In this document: positions 9,974 through 16,718 of the stretch, in pieces
Layout: each line of letters opens with the position of its first letter
Position numbering within the stretch: the first letter of the stretch is position 1
IMG/VR virus record: IMGVR_UViG_3300020450_000004
Location: 1 to 37,485 of that record
DNA: 37,485 nucleotides
Reading direction: 5' to 3' (one strand)
Source of the DNA: a virus
The notes under the pieces: model-generated
Seen by the model: only the letters and a program-made list of their open reading frames with translations
The model's database searches: none
What the model was told of the DNA's origin: nothing
Program-made: the position numbers and the translations under genes

Positions 9974-10927
9974 TTATTGTGTTTTAATAGATACGGCTGA
10001 TTCTGGTCTTAAAATACCAGCACCCATAACCATTCTACAGGTCATTAGTGTCCCAAGTCTTCTTGGGTCGTAAGTTACTTCAGTGACTAAGTTTTTAGCC
10101 ATTAAGCAACCTAATGCACTTTTGTGAAACAATACTGCTTTATGATACTGGAAATCACCAGTATAAGTATTGTTTTGACCAGTAGTTGAATCACCACTTT
10201 GGTCAGAAAATGTATCTACGGCAGTGTTCGATTTTATAACTGGAACACCTCCAATAGCTACTACTGAACCTTTACCAAAGTCACCATTGTTGTCACTGAA
10301 ATCTCTTGATACCAGCTTATCAACATTAGCTAACTTATAGTAAATGTCTGGGGATACAACAATGACTCTATCAGTAGATGGAACATCATTTTCATCTAGT
10401 CTTTGAATACCCTCAAAGATAGATGCAATCATTGAATCCATATTAGTGTCACAGTCTGCATCAGTGATTTCTAAACCACCAGCAGTGTCACCAGAAATGT
10501 TTGCACTTCCTTGTGAAGCTAAAACACTTAGTGATAACAAGTGCTTGTCTACTCTCGTACTCAAGGCTCTGGCAAGTTCACTAGCATAGATATTTCGAAC
10601 AGAATAATGTAGTTTCAGCTCGTCAATCTCACCAATGAAAGCACTTGATAGTAAGATATCATCTAGGTTGATAATCTTCTCTTGATGCTTAATTGCATCT
10701 CCAGTAATCTCATTACCAATAGTATGATAGCTTGATGTGGTCTTTCCAGTAACTGGGAATGAAGCACTTTTTCCTTGAGTCAGGGTTCTTTTTTGTACCA
10801 TATTCAACATCATATTTTCTCTTTGGAATACTGACAAAATCTCACCACTGAACTTTTTTAGAAAAAGAGCATTAGCATCACCAGTAGCTAGAGCTTGACC
10901 TAACCTTGATGGGGTTGCATTACTCAT
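9974..10927 (-). CDS. Major capsid protein (T7 gp10-like)
   Basis: A protein of 317 aa (T7 gp10A is 344 aa). Matching blocks run along the T7 capsid: DANALFLKKFSGEILSVF near residue 18, GKSASFPVTGKT near residue 52, IKHQEKIINLDDILLSSAFI near residue 84, HYSVRNIYASELARALS near residue 107, a VIVVSPDIYYKLAN block near residue 195, and the C-terminal GAGILRPESAVSIK. It builds the icosahedral head (HK97 fold). AAGGAG lies 9-10 nt upstream of the ATG. A 135-nt leader with hairpin and repeats precedes it and a strong hairpin follows it. Confidence 0.97.
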   Translation of the reverse strand: MSNATPSRLGQALATGDANALFLKKFSGEILSVFQRENMMLNMVQKRTLTQGKSASFPVTGKTTSSYHTIGNEITGDAIKHQEKIINLDDILLSSAFIGEIDELKLHYSVRNIYASELARALSTRVDKHLLSLSVLASQGSANISGDTAGGLEITDADCDTNMDSMIASIFEGIQRLDENDVPSTDRVIVVSPDIYYKLANVDKLVSRDFSDNNGDFGKGSVVAIGGVPVIKSNTAVDTFSDQSGDSTTGQNNTYTGDFQYHKAVLFHKSALGCLMAKNLVTEVTYDPRRLGTLMTCRMVMGAGILRPESAVSIKTQ

Positions 10928-11062
10928 AATTTTTCTCCTTATATTATGTTTGTTAGTTTAGTGTTAAGTTACCCTATCTAGTATTGACTCAGAAAAGTTA
11001 TCACTCGTAAGTGGCTTTACTTTTTAATTTCGATAAGTCACCTCTCTAAAGAGAGATGGTGA
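10928..11062 (-). promoter_or_regulatory. Capsid gene leader with hairpin, repeats and weak promoter-like site
   Basis: This is a 135-nt gap without ORFs, upstream of the capsid gene. At 11039-11061 the minus strand can fold CACC/GGTG plus CTCTCT/AGAGAG with a small bulge, directly after the stop of the preceding gene; there is no U-run, so an RNA-processing hairpin is as likely as a terminator. Three related elements follow (GGTGACTT, GTGATAACTT, GGGTAACTT). AACTTAACACTAAACTAAC at about 10952-10970 loosely matches the phage promoter motif. A capsid promoter is expected here, but none of these is a convincing copy. Confidence 0.4.
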
Positions 11063-11338
11063 TTAAGATATCTTAGTTCCCAGTTTCCAGCTTCTTACTG
11101 CCCAGTAAACTGGAGAAAGATTTTTTTGACCTTTTACTTTTGACAATGTTGCTTTGTGTCTAGCCATAAAAGATTTTCTTCTAGCTGGGTCATCTCTTTT
11201 AATAGACATTGAAGCATCTCCAAATCTAATTGTTTTTATATTCCCACTAGATTTATCTTTGACAAATACTTTAAATTTTTTGTTACCTTTAGTTTCTCTA
11301 ATAATTTTATTTAATGGTTTATTTTCTTTATTTGACAT
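11063..11338 (-). CDS. Small conserved phage protein, DUF5754-like
   Basis: A basic protein of 91 aa located just before the capsid gene. The pattern TIRFGDASM, then DDPARRKSFMARHKA, then SPVYWAVRSWKLG (about residues 38-88) resembles a phage family in which FGD, RRKxFxARH and YWxxxxW are conserved; I recall it as DUF5754, without being able to check. The function is unknown. The position suggests a head-associated or DNA-associated role. Its start overlaps the end of the preceding gene by 11 nt. Confidence 0.65.
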   Translation of the reverse strand: MSNKENKPLNKIIRETKGNKKFKVFVKDKSSGNIKTIRFGDASMSIKRDDPARRKSFMARHKATLSKVKGQKNLSPVYWAVRSWKLGTKIS

Positions 11339-11564
11339 CTTCTAAAACATATCCTTGACCTACTTGTCTTAACCTATGTACTTCTTCATTTACACAAGCA
11401 TAACCCCAAACTTGTTGTTGTTCTTCTTCTGTAAGTTTTTCTTTTTTCATATCTTCAATAACAGTTTCTACCTCGTCACAAGTTGTTACATTACCAACAT
11501 ATCTTTCTTCACCAGTAGAAAGCAAAAGATATAATGCAAAAAAGGGGAGTATCTGAATACTCAT
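11328..11564 (-). CDS. Small protein with N-terminal membrane/signal segment
   Basis: A 78-aa protein I do not recognise. Residues 3-15 are strongly hydrophobic and could be a short signal or anchor. The rest is acidic and helical, with two cysteines (29 and 57) that could form a disulphide if exported. The start codon overlaps the stop of the 48-aa gene as ATGA, so translation is coupled. An envelope or lysis-accessory role is possible but unsupported. Confidence 0.6.
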   Translation of the reverse strand: MSIQILPFFALYLLLSTGEERYVGNVTTCDEVETVIEDMKKEKLTEEEQQQVWGYACVNEEVHRLRQVGQGYVLEDVK

Positions 11565-11707
11565 TTTCCAACTTCTTTTTGTGCTAACTTATGTGCTTGA
11601 GAAAATGATTTTTTATTCTTAGTCATTTCTTTAATCATCATACTGATATGCTTTTTTGAATGATGTTTAGAATGAATTTTTAATTGTTCTCTTTGTTTTT
11701 TATTCAT
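11561..11707 (-). CDS. Small basic protein, 48 aa
   Basis: This reading frame of 48 aa begins MNKKQREQLK and ends AQKEVGK. It starts at an ATG with AAGGAG 6 nt upstream, the best ribosome site in this stretch, and its stop overlaps the next start as ATGA. It is rich in Lys, His and Met and predicted helical, without membrane segments. It fills the gap between the 63-aa and 78-aa genes. The function is unknown; like its neighbours it may bind nucleic acid in the head. Confidence 0.65.
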   Translation of the reverse strand: MNKKQREQLKIHSKHHSKKHISMMIKEMTKNKKSFSQAHKLAQKEVGK

Positions 11708-11716
11708 TTCAACTCC

Positions 11717-11764
11717 TTAAAAAATAATGTAAATTGCTAAATTAATAAGTATATAAGTAACCAT
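11717..11764 (-). CDS. Possible 15-aa hydrophobic micropeptide
   Basis: The frame MVTYILINLAIYIIF begins at an ATG overlapping the upstream stop (TAATG) and ends directly before the ribosome site of the 48-aa gene. The arrangement would allow re-initiation, and the peptide would be almost wholly hydrophobic. It may equally be a non-coding spacer or a leader that only carries ribosomes to the next gene. Confidence 0.25.
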   Translation of the reverse strand: MVTYILINLAIYIIF

Positions 11765-11955
11765 TATTTAACCTTTAATTTTTTCTTAAAACCACCTTGC
11801 ATTCTTTTGTAGGCTTCTTTTGAGATGGTAGATTTCTTTTTTGACCTAGATGTACCAGCTTTTTTTCTTTTATTTATATTATAGTACAAACCTTTTTTAG
11901 CCATTTTACCATCTTTAGTTTTGTGCATAGATGATTTTTTCTTGCCGTAAGCCAT
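11764..11955 (-). CDS. Very basic small protein, 63 aa
   Basis: A 63-aa protein in which about a third of the residues are Lys or Arg. It begins MAYGKKKSSMHKTKDGKMAK and ends FKKKLKVK, with a GLYYNINKRKKAG block in the middle. Similar short basic proteins occur in the structural region of marine podoviruses; I know no tested function. The charge suggests binding of DNA or RNA, perhaps in the head. AAGGAG lies 6 nt upstream of the start. Confidence 0.7.
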   Translation of the reverse strand: MAYGKKKSSMHKTKDGKMAKKGLYYNINKRKKAGTSRSKKKSTISKEAYKRMQGGFKKKLKVK

Positions 11956-11981
11956 AAGCTCTCCTTATATTAATGTTATTA

Positions 11982-12362
11982 TTATTTCTTCTTAATGAAG
12001 CCAGATAAACCTTTAATTCCAAATGAAGCACAAATAGAGATTAAAATTCCACTACTGAGCCAAGATGGACAATCATTTTTTAGAAAAGCAAAACCTTGTT
12101 TCATAAAAGGTTGTAATGCTGGTACAAAAGAAGCAAAGATTATTATAATAAATGCTATAGTCCATAATTCATCTTTTATACTTTGACTACTGGCATCTGC
12201 CATAGACTGCTCCCATTTTCCCGTTTTTTCTATAACAGTTTTTTGTGCATTTAATTTTGTTAATTCTACCTCTTGCTTGAGTTGAGCTTTTTTCTGTTTA
12301 CCCTCTAACCAAGTTGAAGCTAAAGAAGTTACACCCCCCAAGATAGTAGAAAATGGAATCAT
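11982..12362 (-). CDS. Membrane protein, holin-like
   Basis: A protein of 126 aa. A basic and helical N-terminal half (residues 18-62) is followed by two hydrophobic segments (about 66-84, with IIIIFASFVPALQ, and about 101-119), then a basic tail (FIKKK). This layout resembles phage and gene-transfer-agent holins, and it sits in the head-gene block. Holins make inner-membrane holes that release the amidase. A rival candidate lies at 31990-32178, at the T7 holin position, so the assignment is open. The start overlaps the stop of the scaffold gene as ATGA. Confidence 0.55.
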   Translation of the reverse strand: MIPFSTILGGVTSLASTWLEGKQKKAQLKQEVELTKLNAQKTVIEKTGKWEQSMADASSQSIKDELWTIAFIIIIFASFVPALQPFMKQGFAFLKNDCPSWLSSGILISICASFGIKGLSGFIKKK

Positions 12363-13195
12363 AATATATTGCTCTTAGATAATCTTCTTTCTACCATATC
12401 TCTATAAGCTGGGTCATTTTCATATTTAGGATTATTCATATCTGTAGTCATTTCAGCAATAGATTGATAAGGAGCATCAGAACCGTAGTTAGTTGTCTGA
12501 CCCTCAAATAATTCTTGTTGTTGAGGTTGAGGAGAAAGAGAACTTACACCAGCTCTACTCATAAGACCTTGCAAAGCCATATTTAATTGTTGAACACTTC
12601 CATAATCAACAGTGTGATTAAATGCTTCTTTTTCTTCTTGTGATAAATTTTCACTTGCCCAACCAATCAGAGCTTCATAGTTATCTTTACCACCTACTGT
12701 TTGATGTACAGAATTTATGTGTTGATCAGCAATAGCTTTTTGACCATCTATATAAGAGTTAACTAAATCTCTAGGCAATCCCATATCTTCGAGTTCATTA
12801 TAACTATTATCTGATAACTCACCTTTTTCATCAAACTCAGTGTAGAATTTTTCTAGACCAACCTCTTGAACTTCTTCACCATCAGTTTGTTCATTTTCTG
12901 TTTGCTGAGTTTCTTGATTATCTTCTTGTTGTTTTTGAGATTGTTTCTTTTGTAATTCACTATAAGCTTTAGCCATTTCTTCAGCACTAGTAAACTTTTC
13001 TGGTAACCAACTTGGTCTTGTTTCACTAGACATTGGTTGAGTATCTGGTGTTGATACTGTAGCCGTAGTGCCATCTTTAGATGTTACAACATCTTTATTT
13101 ATATCTATTCCCTCTTTAGCTAACTGTTCTTGAGAGTTATCTATATCATCATAAATTTGATTAGGGTTTATTTCTAGTCTTTCAGTGTTACTCAT
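12359..13195 (-). CDS. Capsid assembly (scaffolding) protein (T7 gp9-like)
   Basis: A protein of 278 aa (T7 gp9 is 307 aa), between portal and capsid as in T7. It is very acidic and Gln/Glu-rich and probably mostly helical. It carries the usual block PSWLPEKFTSAEEMAKAYSE (about residues 62-81) and a C-terminal segment rich in Tyr, Arg and Asp that would contact the capsid. Scaffold proteins guide procapsid assembly and then leave. GGAG precedes the ATG, which lies 3 nt after the portal stop. Confidence 0.9.
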   Translation of the reverse strand: MSNTERLEINPNQIYDDIDNSQEQLAKEGIDINKDVVTSKDGTTATVSTPDTQPMSSETRPSWLPEKFTSAEEMAKAYSELQKKQSQKQQEDNQETQQTENEQTDGEEVQEVGLEKFYTEFDEKGELSDNSYNELEDMGLPRDLVNSYIDGQKAIADQHINSVHQTVGGKDNYEALIGWASENLSQEEKEAFNHTVDYGSVQQLNMALQGLMSRAGVSSLSPQPQQQELFEGQTTNYGSDAPYQSIAEMTTDMNNPKYENDPAYRDMVERRLSKSNIL

Positions 13196-13198
13196 TTT

Positions 13199-14833
13199 TT
13201 ATGTTTCTCCTTGATTAGTTTTTGGAACAATACCTATATTACCATCTTCTGTTATAGATAGTGCTTTGTTATTTTTATCAATATGCTCTGCCATCTTAGT
13301 GACCACTTGAGGATTTGCAACTGACTGACTAAACACTTGTTGTTGATATGCTTGATTTTGTTCATCTGCAATTTGCTCTTTTGATTTAATTAATCCATCA
13401 ATATCAATAGAGTTTGCTACTGCAAATTTATGAATAGCATTATCTAAGTTTATATGTTTTGCCAAAGTTTCAGCTCCAAGTGTTTGAGCTAAATCAGATA
13501 TGAAAGTTATTAATCTTACTCTATCTGAAGACCTACCTAAACTTTCTAAACCAACCAAGATTTTAACCTTGACTATATCTTTAGGAAGTTCTGGAAGTAG
13601 TTTTCTTTTTTTCAAAAGATTCATTTTTACGGTAAGATATGGAATTTGAAATTCATTAGTTAAGATTCCATAAACATTACCAAGTTGTTCTTGTAATTCA
13701 TTTTTTAATAATTCTATTTCTGTAGCCGTGACCCTTTCTGCTTGTCTTTGTACAGAAGAATTTAACAAGAAAGCAAACTGTAATCTCTGTTCTATTCTTG
13801 CCATTGTTTCTAAAGCTACTCTAAAGTCATTAAATTTATTAGCTTGTAAAACTGAAACATCAGATGCTGAACCCTCTATGATAGCTCCATTAGGAGCTTT
13901 AGCTAAACTTCTAGCTCTAGTAGTTCCATTAGGAGAAACCATAAATAACATTTTTGATGAAGCTGAACTTCCCTCAATAATAGCTTTTGTAAGTCCCTCT
14001 AAACTTCTTAAATCACCTATGACATTTTCTACCAAACCTCTTCCATAAGACATTCCATCAATCAAGTTAAATGTTAGAGGTATAAATGGTAGCTCATCAT
14101 CTTTATAAAGAATAGTATTGAGTTTAATTTTACCAGCTTCTTGCATTGCACTATAACCGTCTTTTTCTTTTTTAATGCAAGTAAATAAGGAAACAACACC
14201 ACCTTTTTCCCTATCTTCTTTAGGTATTTTATTTGCTATTTCTTCTGGTAAATTTTCTACTGCTATAAGTTCCTTAATAATTATTTTAATTGGAACACCT
14301 CTAGGACTTCTAGAGATTACATAGTTATCAAGTCTATAAACTTTTAAACCCTCTTCTTGAACTTTTAATAGTACATTTCCAGATACTATTAATTGTTTTA
14401 AACACTCATAAACTGCTACTCTATCATTGGTTGCATCAATATTATCCATTACAGATTTTTCTATTTTTGCTAAACCTTTTTGTATTTCTGTTTTTGAATC
14501 TGGATTATCTGATAATTGTTTAAAAACTAATTCGTCAACATCTAATCTGAAAAAGGGAGCTTGGGGAGGAAACAAAGCCAACATCAGTTTAGATGCTAAC
14601 GAAAGAACACCCCTCGAACCAACACTTTGATATGGAGTGGCATATTCAGTAGCTTCATTGTTGCCGTCTGGTGGATATAAATAAGGTATTGTTAGTTCAG
14701 AGCTTTCTCTTGCTCTATCGAGATAAATCTCCCTATGCAGTAACATCTTCTGATACTGTCCTTGAATAGTATTAGGTTGATTCTTGTCATTACCCAAATC
14801 ATTCATTGGAAGATTATAAGTTTCTGTAGCCAT
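13199..14833 (-). CDS. Head-tail connector / portal protein (T7 gp8-like)
   Basis: A protein of 544 aa (T7 gp8 is 536 aa). Typical blocks are YLYPPDGNNEATEYATPYQSVGSRGV, split here for length only, near residues 50-75, LMLALFPPQAPFFRLDVDE near residue 84, and SYGRGLVENVIGDLRSLE near residue 262. The RQAERVTATEIELLKNELQEQLG region near residue 362 is a strong family marker. It forms the dodecameric DNA gate of the head, docks the terminase and seeds procapsid assembly. AAGGA lies upstream of the ATG. Confidence 0.95.
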   Translation of the reverse strand: MATETYNLPMNDLGNDKNQPNTIQGQYQKMLLHREIYLDRARESSELTIPYLYPPDGNNEATEYATPYQSVGSRGVLSLASKLMLALFPPQAPFFRLDVDELVFKQLSDNPDSKTEIQKGLAKIEKSVMDNIDATNDRVAVYECLKQLIVSGNVLLKVQEEGLKVYRLDNYVISRSPRGVPIKIIIKELIAVENLPEEIANKIPKEDREKGGVVSLFTCIKKEKDGYSAMQEAGKIKLNTILYKDDELPFIPLTFNLIDGMSYGRGLVENVIGDLRSLEGLTKAIIEGSSASSKMLFMVSPNGTTRARSLAKAPNGAIIEGSASDVSVLQANKFNDFRVALETMARIEQRLQFAFLLNSSVQRQAERVTATEIELLKNELQEQLGNVYGILTNEFQIPYLTVKMNLLKKRKLLPELPKDIVKVKILVGLESLGRSSDRVRLITFISDLAQTLGAETLAKHINLDNAIHKFAVANSIDIDGLIKSKEQIADEQNQAYQQQVFSQSVANPQVVTKMAEHIDKNNKALSITEDGNIGIVPKTNQGET

Positions 14834-14843
14834 TAATTATCCT

Positions 14844-15080
14844 TTAGGAAGTTGGGAAATTAACACCACTAGAACTAAGTCCAGAAGAAGCTAGAGGTAT
14901 TCTTAAAGAACTTCTACCTACTCTTTTCTTTTCTGTAACTCTTGCTCTACCTTTAGCTTCAGATTCAGCATCTATTGGAGCAGATTGCTTCTTCTCAGCA
15001 GTGACATCTTTAACTTTCACTGGTGGTTCTGGAGCTGGAGGAGGTGGTGGTGGAGCTGAGGGTCTAGCACTTACACACAT
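14844..15080 (-). CDS. Tail/virion protein, T7 gp7.3-like
   Basis: A protein of 78 aa with a Pro-rich N-terminus (SAPPPPPPAPEPP at about residues 8-20), a charged middle and a C-terminus ending VGRSSLRIP then SSGLSSSGVNFP. T7 gp7.3 also lies just before the portal gene and ends in a basic SLSVARSSGGGINI stretch, so position and C-terminal pattern agree. T7 gp7.3 is a small virion protein of the tail/adaptor region, needed for infectivity. AAGGAG precedes the start by about 11 nt. Confidence 0.75.
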   Translation of the reverse strand: MCVSARPSAPPPPPPAPEPPVKVKDVTAEKKQSAPIDAESEAKGRARVTEKKRVGRSSLRIPLASSGLSSSGVNFPTS

Positions 15081-15082
15081 TT

Positions 15083-15265
15083 TTAAGTATCTCCTTTATT
15101 GTGTTGATTATCATATAATTGTTTCAAATGACTGTACACACTTCTTTGACCAGATTTATAAAAGACATCTTTCATTTCATCTTTTAGTTCTGCACAAGCA
15201 TTTGGGAAAAGCTTGTCTAAATACTCTATAAGAGCTTTAGAAATTTGGGGTTCTTTAATATCCAT
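15083..15265 (-). CDS. Small conserved podovirus protein, 60 aa
   Basis: I do not recognise a named family. It is 60 aa, helical and charged, with an ISKALIEYLDKLFPNAC segment and a RSVYSHLKQLYDN segment. It is the first gene of the virion block and starts about 10 nt downstream of the SP6-like promoter core. Its ribosome site (AGGAG) lies within the promoter's initial transcribed sequence. Small genes of this kind are common directly before gp7.3/portal in marine T7-like phages. Confidence 0.7.
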   Translation of the reverse strand: MDIKEPQISKALIEYLDKLFPNACAELKDEMKDVFYKSGQRSVYSHLKQLYDNQHNKGDT

Positions 15266-15270
15266 AGCAA

Positions 15271-15290
15271 GTTCTCCTAAAGTGTCACTT
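15271..15290 (-). promoter_or_regulatory. SP6-like phage RNA polymerase promoter for the virion block
   Basis: The minus strand reads AAGTGACACTTTAGGAGAAC. It shares AAGTGACACT and AG with the site at 21761-21780 and GTGACACT with the SP6 promoter. It touches the stop of the DUF6378-like gene and precedes the whole structural operon. Transcription would start at or near the G of TTTAG, making a very short leader with the ribosome site inside it. Confidence 0.7.
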
Positions 15291-15576
15291 AATCTTTTGT
15301 TCTATTCATTAGCTCTCCAGCTATTGCCATATAACCACAAGCATCTATATAATTATCATCATTATCCTCACCAGCTTGAGTTCTTGCTATTTTTAAAAGT
15401 GCCATCATTACGGCAACATCTTTAGGTGAAATCATTGTTGTAGATTTATTATTAAATAAATAACTATTCCAAAGGTTAGCTATGTTCTGATGATTTACTA
15501 ATTTATCCCCATACTTCTTGTGTCTATCCTCACTAACCAAGTTGCTTGAGGTCTTTAATATTTGTGTACTTTTCAT
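15289..15576 (-). CDS. DUF6378-like phage protein
   Basis: I chose the ATG at 15576 (95 aa) because GGAG lies 9 nt upstream; an upstream start at 15627 would overlap more and add a hydrophobic stretch unlike the family. The pattern SEDRHKKYGDKLVNHQNIANLW, then ISPKDVAVMMALLKIART, then DNYIDACGYMAIAG matches a small domain frequent in phages that I know as DUF6378. The Asp/His-rich helical pattern recalls nucleotide-handling folds, but no activity can be claimed. It overlaps the exonuclease gene by 44 nt. Confidence 0.75.
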   Translation of the reverse strand: MKSTQILKTSSNLVSEDRHKKYGDKLVNHQNIANLWNSYLFNNKSTTMISPKDVAVMMALLKIARTQAGEDNDDNYIDACGYMAIAGELMNRTKD

Positions 15577-16318
15577 AGTTAAAACTCCATAAGTTAATAG
15601 TATTAGTTTCAGTATTATATTCACCATCTCTTACTATCCTTGCTAATCTAGATTGATGGTAAGCATCATTTGGAGTAAGACCAGCTTTCTCAAATTGCTT
15701 AACAACAATTTCCCAGTTTTCATTTATAGTATTTGACGGTTTCAATAATCTTTTTGCAGATACTTTTCCAACACCTTTACAACCAGCATAACCGTCAGCA
15801 GTATCACCAGTCAGAGTTTGTGTTAAAAAATTATAGTCAGCTTGTTTTTCTGAAATTTTTATTAACTTATCTTCCTCTTCATTATAATGTATTCCAGCTA
15901 TAGTTTTTAAATCTTTATCAGTCGAGAAAATTACACATTTATCTTTATAAGTTCCAGTAGCTAAAATACCTATTGTATCATCTCCCTCTAGTCTTGGATA
16001 AATCTGAGATGTAAGTTCTCTACAAACAAAATCTTTTAATGGTTTATAACAAATAGGTTTTCTTATCGATTTTCTATGAGCTTTGTAACTCGAATCTAAA
16101 TCTTTCCTAAAATTTTCTTTGTCAGAAAAACAATGAATAGCAAAATCACACAATGATTTTTTTAAATAATATTTATGTAGCTCTAGATATTGTTCTTTTG
16201 CTTGTTTAAAATCACAATGCAAAGTCCATTCATCATTACCCCAGTCAACTGGTTCTTCTAATGCTGAAGTAATTTTATAAACTAGAATATCTGCATCAAC
16301 TAATAATGTCTTTGGCAT
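15533..16318 (-). CDS. 5'-3' exonuclease / flap nuclease (T7 gp6-like)
   Basis: A protein of 261 aa (T7 gp6 is 300 aa). Metal-binding acidic residues of the FEN/PIN fold are visible: D8 and D10 (LLVDADILVY), E111, D113 and D114 (LEGDDTIG), D134 and D136 (FSTDKDLKT), and D172 and D175 (LTGDTADG). They are followed by the helix-hairpin-helix GCKGVGKVSAKRLL. In T7 this enzyme removes RNA primers, degrades host DNA and supports recombination. GGAG lies 7 nt before the ATG. It is overlapped at both ends by neighbours of the replication block. Confidence 0.93.
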   Translation of the reverse strand: MPKTLLVDADILVYKITSALEEPVDWGNDEWTLHCDFKQAKEQYLELHKYYLKKSLCDFAIHCFSDKENFRKDLDSSYKAHRKSIRKPICYKPLKDFVCRELTSQIYPRLEGDDTIGILATGTYKDKCVIFSTDKDLKTIAGIHYNEEEDKLIKISEKQADYNFLTQTLTGDTADGYAGCKGVGKVSAKRLLKPSNTINENWEIVVKQFEKAGLTPNDAYHQSRLARIVRDGEYNTETNTINLWSFNYEKYTNIKDLKQLG

Positions 16319-16718
16319 TTACTTTCTCCACAAAATATGAATGATTAAATACTTTATTTATAGGTATAAGAACTAACTTTGATGTTTTGTTATCTCCACC
16401 ATAAATGTAACCATTCTTTTTTAAATAAAATTCAACAAATATTTTTAATTTATCTGTTGATATTAATATGATACTTGGAGTGTCATTATCTTTTTCCCAT
16501 AAAATAAAACTCCAATACTGAGCAGTAGTAACTTTAATACCAGATGGTTTGTTTCTTGACTCAATCTCAACGGCTAGATTACCAGTAGTAGACCACTTCC
16601 TATCTGTTTTAACTTCTACCTTAACATCTTTTAAAATTTTCTTTAGTTTGTTTTCCCATTTCAGACCAAACTCTAAGTCCTTTTTGAAATTAATATCATA
16701 TTCCTTAGTGTGTTTCAC
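16296..16718 (-). CDS. PD-(D/E)XK-like phage protein
   Basis: A protein of 140 aa with a GTG start inside the end of the DNA polymerase gene. The segment KVEVKTDRKWSTTGN, then LAVEIESRNKPSGIKVTTAQYW (split for length only), has the acid-x-Lys pairs and the SGI...T..YW block seen in a group of phage PD-(D/E)XK-fold proteins, some annotated as Holliday-junction resolvase-like. A nuclease role in recombination or packaging is inference. No better start is visible; GGAG is almost adjacent to the GTG, so coupling to polymerase translation is likely. Confidence 0.6.
   Translation of the reverse strand: MKHTKEYDINFKKDLEFGLKWENKLKKILKDVKVEVKTDRKWSTTGNLAVEIESRNKPSGIKVTTAQYWSFILWEKDNDTPSIILISTDKLKIFVEFYLKKNGYIYGGDNKTSKLVLIPINKVFNHSYFVEKVNAKDIIS

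Noticed and set aside
10966-10985. Plus-strand AAGTTACCCTATCTAGTATT as an antisense phage promoter
   Set aside because: The first 12 bases resemble the phage promoters, but the TATAG part is broken, and no plus-strand gene lies downstream.
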